From: an uncultured Parabacteroides sp.
Lineage (GTDB): Bacteria > Bacteroidota > Bacteroidia > Bacteroidales > Tannerellaceae
Assembly: GCA_900552465.1 (NCBI GenBank)
Contig: URZO01000048.1
Span: forward strand, 1-31,831
Length of the DNA stretch: 31,831 bases
Reading direction: 5' to 3'
Part shown: piece after piece, positions 26,279 to 31,831 of the stretch
How positions within the stretch are numbered: the first letter of the stretch is position 1
Layout: each line of letters starts with the position of its first letter
Program-made: the position numbers and the translations under genes
Notes under the pieces: generated by a model
Seen by the model: the letters and a program-made list of their open reading frames with translations, nothing else
Database searches by the model: none
Told to the model about the DNA's origin: nothing

Positions 26279-26286
26279 TATCTTTG
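26279..26286 (+). promoter_or_regulatory. Predicted -7 element of the HU-like gene promoter
   Basis: TATCTTTG is an exact TAnnTTTG match. Transcription would start near 26293, about 8 bp before the palindrome array, so the array would form the leader of the HU-like mRNA (about 170 nt). No convincing TTTG is present at the -33 position, which falls on the terminator T-run. Confidence 0.5.
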
Positions 26287-26300
26287 TTGCGCAGGTATTT

Positions 26301-26390
26301 GCCTGTCGACAATTGTCAGCAAGCCTGCCTACAATTGTCGGCAAGCCTGCTCACAATCGTCAGCAGGCCTGCTGACAATTGTCGACAGGC
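26301..26390. repeat. Four tandem 22-bp palindromic units forming a 90-bp dyad
   Basis: Four head-to-tail units start at 26301, 26323, 26345 and 26367, each beginning GCCTG and carrying a core related to GACAATTGTC. The core is a perfect 10-bp palindrome in units 1 (26308-26317) and 4 (26374-26383). It is TACAATTGTC in unit 2 and CACAATCGTC in unit 3. In addition, the first 21 bases (26301-26321) are the exact reverse complement of the last 21 (26370-26390), so the whole array can fold as one long imperfect hairpin. The 22-bp period is about two helical turns, so all cores face the same side of DNA. No spacers are present, so it is not a CRISPR array. Confidence 0.9.
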
Positions 26391-26462
26391 GATTACCCGC
26401 AGGGGAAAAACAAAATATCCGGGGAGAATTTATAATTTCTTCCGGGGAAATAAACAAATAGA

Positions 26463-27056
26463 ATGGCAATAAAATTCAGCGTACACCAGACTCCGCAACC
26501 GAAAGGCAGGAAGGGGCAACAACTAACACACGCACGGGCAATCGCGCGCAGTACACAAAAAATGGATGACATCTGCGCCCTGGTTTGCGAGCGCGGCTCG
26601 ATCTCGTCGGCCGACGTCAAAGCCGTGCTCGACTCTTTCGTCTGGGTAATCGGACATTCGTTGCGCTACGGCGACAACATCGAGCTGGAAGGGCTGGGGC
26701 ACTTCTCCCCTTCCCTCCGCACACAGAAGTTACCGGACGGTCGTTCGGTCATCACGATCGACAACGTGAACTTCCGCTGTTCGGAAAAGCTGAAAAAGGA
26801 ATTGAAAACAGTTCCGTTAGAAAAGATCAAGAACACGACCTGCTACCTGCCGGAAGAACGCAGAAACAGGATGCTGGACTACCTGCACCGCAACGAAAGC
26901 ATCACGACCATCACCTACGCCAACCTGAACGCCTGCTCGCGTTACCAGGCGACAGCCGACCTGAAGAAATATCAGGAAGAGGGCTTGCTGTGCCGCGTGG
27001 GAGGCAGTACGCATGTGATCTATTTGCTGGCGGATAGTCTGGAAAAGCAGGAATAA
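26463..27056 (+). CDS. HU-like DNA-binding protein with C-terminal winged-helix-like domain
   Basis: A 197-residue protein. Residues about 1-125 match the Bacteroidota HU-related type: a basic N-terminus (FSVHQTPQPKGRKGQQLTHARAIARSTQKMDDI), the HU helix-turn (GSISSADVKAVLDSFVWVIGHSLRYGD) and the beta-arm entry NIELEGLGHFSPSL. After a short linker, residues about 128-190 (LPEERRNRMLDYLHRNESITTITYANLNACSRYQATADLKKYQEEGLLCRVGGSTHVIYLL) look like a winged helix with a DNA-recognition helix and wing. Two DNA-binding domains in one chain suggest a site-specific regulator or architectural factor rather than bulk chromatin protein. The palindrome array in its leader is a natural candidate site (inference). 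The base composition is richer in GC than the intergenic DNA but similar to neighbouring genes. Confidence 0.88.
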   Translation: MAIKFSVHQTPQPKGRKGQQLTHARAIARSTQKMDDICALVCERGSISSADVKAVLDSFVWVIGHSLRYGDNIELEGLGHFSPSLRTQKLPDGRSVITIDNVNFRCSEKLKKELKTVPLEKIKNTTCYLPEERRNRMLDYLHRNESITTITYANLNACSRYQATADLKKYQEEGLLCRVGGSTHVIYLLADSLEKQE

Positions 27057-27069
27057 TTGAGTATATTTG
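27038..27069 (+). promoter_or_regulatory. Predicted promoter of the AAA-ATPase gene
   Basis: TCTG (27038-27041, 3 of 4 to TTTG), 20 bp, then TATATTTG (27062-27069), an exact -7 element. It overlaps the end of the HU-like gene and would start transcription near 27076, about 20 bp before the ATG at 27097. Because lnb overlaps the end of this gene, this promoter probably also serves lnb and the phosphatase-like gene. Confidence 0.6.
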
Positions 27070-27096
27070 TAGACGCATAAGCAAGAAAGGAAGAAG

Positions 27097-28821
27097 ATGG
27101 AGAACAAAATCAGATATAAGATTCCGTATGCCGTCATGAATTACGCTCAGATACGGGAAGATGGTTATTACTTCGTGGACAAAACGAATTATATTGCAGA
27201 ACTTGAAAAATACCAGGTTCCTATATTCCTTCGTCCCCGTCGGTTCGGCAAAAGCCTGTTCTGTACCATGCTCGATTATTACTACGACCTGAACGAAGCG
27301 TACCGTTTCGAGCGGTTGTTCGGCGACACCTGGATCGGACAGCATCCGACCGGACGGCAGAACAAGTATATGGTTTTGCATCTGGACTTCTCGATCGTCC
27401 CGATTGCCAACAACCTGGAGGACCTCGAACAGAACTTCAATGACGTCATGTCGCCTTATCTGACAGGGTTTGTGCAGGTGTACGGCAAATATATGAAAGG
27501 CCTCCAATTCAGTAATCCGCGAAGCGTAACAGTACAGTTTTCCAACATTCTGGAATATGTACAGCGAAACAACCTGCCGCCCGTCTATGTCATTATCGAT
27601 GAATACGACAACTTCACCAACCAGTTGATTACGGCCAACAAAGATACGCTTTATAGCGAGCTGACAACCGGCGACAGTTTCCTGCGCACCTTCTTCAAGA
27701 TTATCAAGGAAGGGGTAAAGACGCAAAGCATAGGCGGCATATTCATCACAGGCGTACTGCCTATCACGATGGACGACCTGACGAGCGGATTCAATATTGC
27801 ACAAATGGTTACATTGCAGCCGGAGTTGGTCAATATGCTTGGTTTTACCTATAAAGAGACAGAAGAATATTTGCAAGCGATTTTCAGTTCTTATAACTTC
27901 GATGAAAGTTTATTGCCGGAGGTCCGCCAGATAATTCGTAACAATTATGACGGCTACCGGTTCCTTGCTGGAGTCGAACCGATTTACAACTCTACTATCC
28001 TTACCTATTTTCTTAGTCTTTTCACTATTAACAACGGGGTAATTCCCGACGAACTGATAGATGAGAACCTGCGGACGGATTTAGGATGGATACGACGCCT
28101 GACGTTAGGTAAAGAGCAAGCCCGGGAAATGCTCCACCAACTGGTTTACAACGGGACGCTCAACTACACACGCGAGATGTTGAAAAGCAAATTCAGCCGG
28201 CAACAGTTTTTCGAGAAAGAGTTCTATCCGATTTCTCTTTATTACTTAGGAATGACAACGTTGCAAAACAACTTCCAGATGGTCTTGCCGAACAATACGA
28301 TGCGGACAATCTTCACGGATTATTACAACACCATTAATGATTTGCGGGGAACAGCTGATAAATATGTCGGCTTCTTCGAACAGTTTACGCACGATCATTC
28401 TATCGAAACATTGTTCAATGGCTACTATCGTGTCTACCTCGGACAATTTGCCGCCCAGAGTTTCGACAAGATGAACGAAAACTTCATCCGCAACACGTTC
28501 TATGAATTGTGCAACCGTTATCTGAGCAGCGAATATATCTTTGCACTCGAACAAAATTACCCGTCCGGACGGGCAGATTGGGAAATAACAGGACGTCCGG
28601 GCACGGGCTATCATAAAAACAAACAAATCGTCGAATTCAAGTATTATCCTGCAAAAGAAGCCAAACGCATCCTCGCGCTGACAGAGCCGTCGCCCGCTGA
28701 CGCCGAACAGGTCTGTCGCTACGCTGCCGATGCACAGGAGATGTTTCCTGATTTTAAGATCAGGAAATATGTTATTTATGTTGCAGGAAACAAAGGCTAC
28801 AAATTATGGGAAATAAAATAA
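27097..28821 (+). CDS. AAA-ATPase-like / PD-(D/E)XK nuclease-like protein
   Basis: A 574-residue protein of the AAA-ATPase_like plus PDDEXK_9 architecture, which is present in many copies in Bacteroidales genomes. The N-terminal ATPase region has the typical YFVDKTNYIAELEK, the P-loop variant RPRRFGKS (46-53) and a Walker B-like VYVIIDEYDN. The C-terminal region has a nuclease-fold signature, PSGRADWEITG followed by QIVEFKYYPAKEA (the D...ExK pattern). The biological role of this family is unsettled; links to mobile DNA and defence have been suggested on the basis of patchy distribution. It follows the HU-like gene by 40 bp, with its own promoter, and its 3' end overlaps lnb by 16 bp. Confidence 0.9.
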   Translation: MENKIRYKIPYAVMNYAQIREDGYYFVDKTNYIAELEKYQVPIFLRPRRFGKSLFCTMLDYYYDLNEAYRFERLFGDTWIGQHPTGRQNKYMVLHLDFSIVPIANNLEDLEQNFNDVMSPYLTGFVQVYGKYMKGLQFSNPRSVTVQFSNILEYVQRNNLPPVYVIIDEYDNFTNQLITANKDTLYSELTTGDSFLRTFFKIIKEGVKTQSIGGIFITGVLPITMDDLTSGFNIAQMVTLQPELVNMLGFTYKETEEYLQAIFSSYNFDESLLPEVRQIIRNNYDGYRFLAGVEPIYNSTILTYFLSLFTINNGVIPDELIDENLRTDLGWIRRLTLGKEQAREMLHQLVYNGTLNYTREMLKSKFSRQQFFEKEFYPISLYYLGMTTLQNNFQMVLPNNTMRTIFTDYYNTINDLRGTADKYVGFFEQFTHDHSIETLFNGYYRVYLGQFAAQSFDKMNENFIRNTFYELCNRYLSSEYIFALEQNYPSGRADWEITGRPGTGYHKNKQIVEFKYYPAKEAKRILALTEPSPADAEQVCRYAADAQEMFPDFKIRKYVIYVAGNKGYKLWEIK

Positions 28822-30017
28822 ATAAGTACCTGATCCTTTCTTTATTACTTTTTTTCCTGTTGCCGCTTCAGGCGCAGACTCCACAGCTCAGCAACGATGC
28901 GAAGATCAGCCTGCTGACGGTTTCACCGTCGGACGATGCGGTTTATACGGTTTACGGGCATTCGGCACTCCGGGTGCAGGACGCGGCACAAAAGATCGAT
29001 GTGGTGTTCAACTACGGGATCTTCTCTTTTGCCAAACCTAACTTCATTTACCGCTTTGCCAAAGGGGAAACGGATTACCGGTTAGGCGTGGAACACTTCC
29101 GCGACTTTATGATCGAATACGAAATGCGTGGAAGCGAAGTGACGGAACAAGTGCTGGACCTCGACTCCATCACGAAGAACCGGATCTGGGAGGCATTGCT
29201 CATCAATAACCGGCCGGAGAACAGAGTCTACCGGTATAATTTCTTCTTCGATAACTGCGCGACCCGTCCGGCAGCTATCGTGGAGGCGAACGTAGAAGGC
29301 AAGATCCATTTCCCCGACCCGGGAAGGAAGCAGACGTTCCGCGATATGATAAACGATTGTACCCGCAATCATCCCTGGCTGACATTCGGATGCGACCTGG
29401 CGCTGGGAAGCCCGACCGACCGCGTCGCGACGCCCCGCGAAGAGATGTTCCTGCCAGTCTACCTGAAAGAGGCTTTCGGGAAGTCAACCGTCACCGGGAC
29501 AGACGGTTCGGTGCGGAATCTGGTCGGCTCGGAACAAATCCTCACGGAAGGGATCACGGATGACACAGACGCGGAGAGCGATTTCTTCACTCCGCTTGTC
29601 TGCTGCTGGACGTTTTTCCTGCTTGTGCTGGCGGTCACTTTTATCGAATGGCGCCGGAAAACATATTTCCGCATTGTCGACTGCATCCTGTTTTTCATGG
29701 CGGGAATGGCGGGCGTCGTGCTGTTCTTCCTCTGCTTCATTTCAACGCATCCGAGCATCTGGCCGAACTGGTCGATCGTCTGGTTACAACCATTTAATCT
29801 GATAGCTGTTATTTTGTTTGCAGTAAAAAAGTTAAGAAAGGCTGCATATTACTATCATTTTATTAACTTTGCGGCGCTTACGCTAATGCTGGCTGGCTGG
29901 TATTTCATTCCACAGCACTTAAATGCAGCATTCATCCCTTTGGTAATGAGCCTTTGGCTACGTTCGGGATATGGCGTTTACAGAAAAATATGGAACATCG
30001 GGTACGAAAAATACTAA
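28806..30017 (+). CDS. lnb: Lnb-type lipoprotein N-acyltransferase (DUF4105)
   Basis: A 403-residue membrane protein. The signal-like N-terminus (MGNKINKYLILSLLLFFLLPLQAQ) exports the DUF4105 domain (about 30-240), and about five hydrophobic segments follow (about 262-282, 288-315, 325-340, 346-360, 366-390). The domain has the thiol-enzyme-like pair His52 in VYGHSALR and Cys151 in FFFDNCATRP. DUF4105 proteins in Bacteroides have been identified as Lnb, the enzyme that N-acylates the N-terminal Cys of lipoproteins in place of Lnt, using a Cys/His site. The location just upstream of a phosphatase-like gene and secA matches my recollection of the Bacteroides thetaiotaomicron order. The start codon overlaps the AAA-ATPase gene by 16 bp, so translation is coupled. 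Confidence 0.85.
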   Translation: MGNKINKYLILSLLLFFLLPLQAQTPQLSNDAKISLLTVSPSDDAVYTVYGHSALRVQDAAQKIDVVFNYGIFSFAKPNFIYRFAKGETDYRLGVEHFRDFMIEYEMRGSEVTEQVLDLDSITKNRIWEALLINNRPENRVYRYNFFFDNCATRPAAIVEANVEGKIHFPDPGRKQTFRDMINDCTRNHPWLTFGCDLALGSPTDRVATPREEMFLPVYLKEAFGKSTVTGTDGSVRNLVGSEQILTEGITDDTDAESDFFTPLVCCWTFFLLVLAVTFIEWRRKTYFRIVDCILFFMAGMAGVVLFFLCFISTHPSIWPNWSIVWLQPFNLIAVILFAVKKLRKAAYYYHFINFAALTLMLAGWYFIPQHLNAAFIPLVMSLWLRSGYGVYRKIWNIGYEKY

Positions 30018-31591
30018 CATCGCTCATCGCAATTCTGGCAGCGACCAATATGGAGGCTCAACAGAGCACGCCCAAATTGGTTGTATGCATCACTGTCGAC
30101 CAGTTGCGGGGCGATTACATCGAATATTTCTACAATACATTCGGCGAGCGCGGGTTCAAGCGGTTGATGAACGAAGGACTGGTGTATAGTAACATCCGGT
30201 TCGAATTCTCCAACATCGACGAGGCCAGCGCCTTTGCAACCCTGTTCACCGGAAGCAACCCGAACTTCAACGGGATCTCCGGGACTAAGACGTACGATTT
30301 CGATAAAGAAAGGGAAGTTTCCATTCTGAACGATCCGGACTATCTCGGCAACTATACCAAAGAGCATTATTCCCCCTGCAAACTGATCAGCTCCACGATC
30401 GGAGACGAACTGAAAATCGCATCCAAGGGGAGAAGCGACGTCTACTCCATCGCTCCCAATCCGGAGAGCGCCATCATCTCGGCCGGACATGCGGCCAACG
30501 GTGCATTCTGGATGGACGACTACAACGGTAAATGGGCGACAACGACCTACTACAAAGGGATTCCCTGGTACGTAGACCGCTACAATAACGGAGCGGAATC
30601 TCTGTCGGCACGCTTGGAGCAAATGGTATGGACACCGTCATTACCGCCGGATAAATTCAATGCTTTCCCGTACGTGCTGGATGAGATTCCTTATAAATAT
30701 ACATTCAAAGAAAATACAAACGAGTGTTTTTTCAATCTGAAAACCTCGCCTTTTATCAATAAAGAGGTCAACCGCCTGGCACTTCAATTCCTCGAATACG
30801 GAGCTTTCGGCACACGTTCCTGTCCGGATATGCTTGCCATCACCTATTATGCCGGCAACTATCGCGGAAACATGAACAAGGAATACACCCGCGAGATACA
30901 GGACACTTACTACCAATTGGACAAGGACCTGGAACAACTGTTAGACAAGATCGACAAGAAAGTCGGGCTGAACAACACCCTGATCGTATTTACCGGTTCC
31001 GGTTACTATAAGAGCGAAGAAGAGTATCCCGACGGGATGCAGCTGACGAATGGCGAATTCCATCCGAAACGGTGTGTCGCCCTGCTCAATATGTACCTGA
31101 TGGCTCTCTACGGCCAGCACACAAACTGGGTAAAGGGTTTCTATAACAACCAGATTTATCTGAACCGCAAAGCGATAGAAGATGCCAAGCTGGAACTGAT
31201 CACCATACAGGAAAAGGCTGCCGAATTCCTGCGCGAGTTCAGCGGCGTGCAGTTCGTTGCGACGGAAAATGTGCTCCGCACGGGCAACTGGAACGAAAAG
31301 ACTTCCCAATACCTGCACGGTACGCATCTGTCAAACCGTGGCGACCTGATCATCGAGTTGCAACCGGGATGGACCATCAACAACGACGATCCGAAAGCGA
31401 AAGTAAAAGTAATACGAAATAATGCAGTGATAACCCCGCTGGTATTTATGGGCAACGGTCTCAAACCGGAGCATATCTACCGCGAAGTAAAAGCCACAGA
31501 GGTAGCCCCTACGGTAACCCACGTGCTGAGGATCAGACCGCCAAACGCATCTCTCAGCTTACCGCTCCGGGAATTGACAATCAAAAAATAA
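29990..31591 (+). CDS. Exported alkaline-phosphatase-superfamily protein, probably inactive
   Basis: A 533-residue protein from ATG 29990, chosen because it gives a signal peptide (MEHRVRKILTSLIAILAATNMEAQ); a longer frame starts at 29954. The fold matches the PafA/phosphodiesterase branch of the alkaline phosphatase superfamily: LVVCITVDQLRGDYI with metal ligand Asp37, FTGSNPNFNGISG, ISAGHAANGAFW and EFHPKRCVALLNMYLMALYG. The nucleophile region reads SNIDEASAFAT (74-84), without the Thr or the following His of PafA-like enzymes. Where a DHG metal-binding motif is expected, the sequence is VFTGSGYYKSEEE. I infer loss of phosphatase activity and a binding or chaperone role. Its start overlaps lnb by 28 bp, and secA follows by 115 bp. 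Confidence 0.82.
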   Translation: MEHRVRKILTSLIAILAATNMEAQQSTPKLVVCITVDQLRGDYIEYFYNTFGERGFKRLMNEGLVYSNIRFEFSNIDEASAFATLFTGSNPNFNGISGTKTYDFDKEREVSILNDPDYLGNYTKEHYSPCKLISSTIGDELKIASKGRSDVYSIAPNPESAIISAGHAANGAFWMDDYNGKWATTTYYKGIPWYVDRYNNGAESLSARLEQMVWTPSLPPDKFNAFPYVLDEIPYKYTFKENTNECFFNLKTSPFINKEVNRLALQFLEYGAFGTRSCPDMLAITYYAGNYRGNMNKEYTREIQDTYYQLDKDLEQLLDKIDKKVGLNNTLIVFTGSGYYKSEEEYPDGMQLTNGEFHPKRCVALLNMYLMALYGQHTNWVKGFYNNQIYLNRKAIEDAKLELITIQEKAAEFLREFSGVQFVATENVLRTGNWNEKTSQYLHGTHLSNRGDLIIELQPGWTINNDDPKAKVKVIRNNAVITPLVFMGNGLKPEHIYREVKATEVAPTVTHVLRIRPPNASLSLPLRELTIKK

Positions 31592-31663
31592 GGATTGAAT
31601 CATCAGTTCCCCCGGTTTCAAACAATACTATTTTACAAACTAAATAAAAGAATAATAACGTCC

Positions 31664-31689
31664 GAAGATTGGGAGAACTCTTAATCTTC
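31664..31689. promoter_or_regulatory. Dyad in the secA leader
   Basis: GAAGATT (31664-31670) and AATCTTC (31683-31689) are perfect inverted arms, and the bases between them add two G:T pairs and GAG/CTC, leaving almost no loop. The structure ends 17 bp before the secA ATG. It has no T-run, so it is not a terminator. It may be an operator or an mRNA structure that limits access to the secA start. The rest of the 115-bp gap shows no exact -7 element. Confidence 0.5.
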
Positions 31690-31706
31690 AATTCAATAAT
31701 TATATC

Positions 31707-31831
31707 ATGGGATTTAATGAATTTATGACGAAGCTGTTTGGCAACAAGTCGCAGCGTGACCTGAAAGAAATTACCCCGTACGTGGATAAGATCAAGGCCG
31801 TATATCCGTCAATCCAAAAGCTCTCGAACGA
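31707..31831 (+). CDS. secA: SecA preprotein translocase ATPase (partial)
   Basis: SecA is the ATPase motor that drives proteins through SecYEG. Only the first 41 codons are present and the gene continues past the right edge. The N-terminus MGFNEFMTKLFGNKSQRDLKEITPYVDKIKAVYPSIQKLSN has the SecA start pattern (LxKxFGxKxxRDLKxxxPxVxxIN). The Walker motifs lie outside the window. Its place after lnb and the phosphatase-like gene fits Bacteroidales gene order. Confidence 0.9.
   Translation, partial: MGFNEFMTKLFGNKSQRDLKEITPYVDKIKAVYPSIQKLSN

Larger units (their letters stand above)
26260..26410. repeat. Outer 11-bp inverted repeat around promoter and palindrome array
   Basis: TTTTTCCCCTG (26260-26270) and CAGGGGAAAAA (26400-26410) are perfect inverted copies 129 bp apart. 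Between them lie the predicted HU-like gene promoter and the four-unit array. The geometry is that of an invertible segment, but the left arm shares its T-run with the permease terminator, so coincidence is possible. The match does not extend beyond 11 bp. Confidence 0.45.

Noticed and set aside
26301..26390. CRISPR array
   Set aside because: The 22-bp units are directly tandem with no unique spacers, and no cas gene is present.
26260..26410. Insertion sequence or MITE bounded by the 11-bp inverted repeats
   Set aside because: No target-site duplication is visible next to the arms (left flank GGCAC, right flank CAAAA), and the segment has no transposase. An invertible segment remains possible and is listed as a finding.
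26911..27876. 321-codon open frame on the minus strand opposite the AAA-ATPase gene
   Set aside because: It is antisense to well-supported ATPase motifs and matches no family I recognise.

Overview
The window looks like a chromosomal segment from the order Bacteroidales, most plausibly Parabacteroides or a close relative. That placement is inference from gene content and order, not from a search. The support is the coaX - outer membrane protein - TPR - lptC - gldE block, an lnb (DUF4105) - phosphatase-like - secA block, a 1343-residue exported GH2 beta-galactosidase, and at least eight exact copies of the Bacteroidota -7 promoter element TAnnTTTG. Nearly all of it is coding. No rRNA, tRNA, insertion sequence or CRISPR array was recognised.

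Layout. Every gene from 1 to about 22263 is on the minus strand, and every gene from 22508 to the end is on the plus strand. The two halves diverge from a 244-bp intergenic region with a promoter in each direction. On the minus strand, from right to left in the direction of transcription, there are: a PorT-like beta-barrel protein and a small macro-like protein; beta-galactosidase; the envelope block coaX, OmpP1-like protein, TPR protein, lptC and gldE; a ppiD-like foldase; rlmN; a DUF4837 lipoprotein with pdxA; a four-gene operon of cytidylyltransferase, SDR reductase, CDP-alcohol phosphotransferase and acyltransferase; and a sigma-54-type activator with lptE, a TPR-like protein and secG, which is cut by the window edge.

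On the plus strand there are: a YtrA-type GntR regulator, a slipin and an FtsX-like permease with no ATPase partner; a 259-bp intergenic region holding a terminator, a promoter and a striking array of four 22-bp palindromic units; an HU-like protein fused to a winged-helix-like domain; an AAA-ATPase/PD-(D/E)XK protein; then lnb, a phosphatase-like protein that appears to have lost its catalytic residues, and the start of secA.

The common theme is envelope biogenesis: Sec translocation (secG, secA), LPS export (lptE, lptC), lipoprotein N-acylation (lnb), periplasmic folding (ppiD) and probable lipid headgroup synthesis. The most unusual parts are the helically phased palindrome array in front of the HU-like gene, with a possible invertible promoter around it; the compact operon that resembles a Kennedy-type phospholipid pathway with divergent catalytic motifs; and the degenerate phosphatase between lnb and secA.
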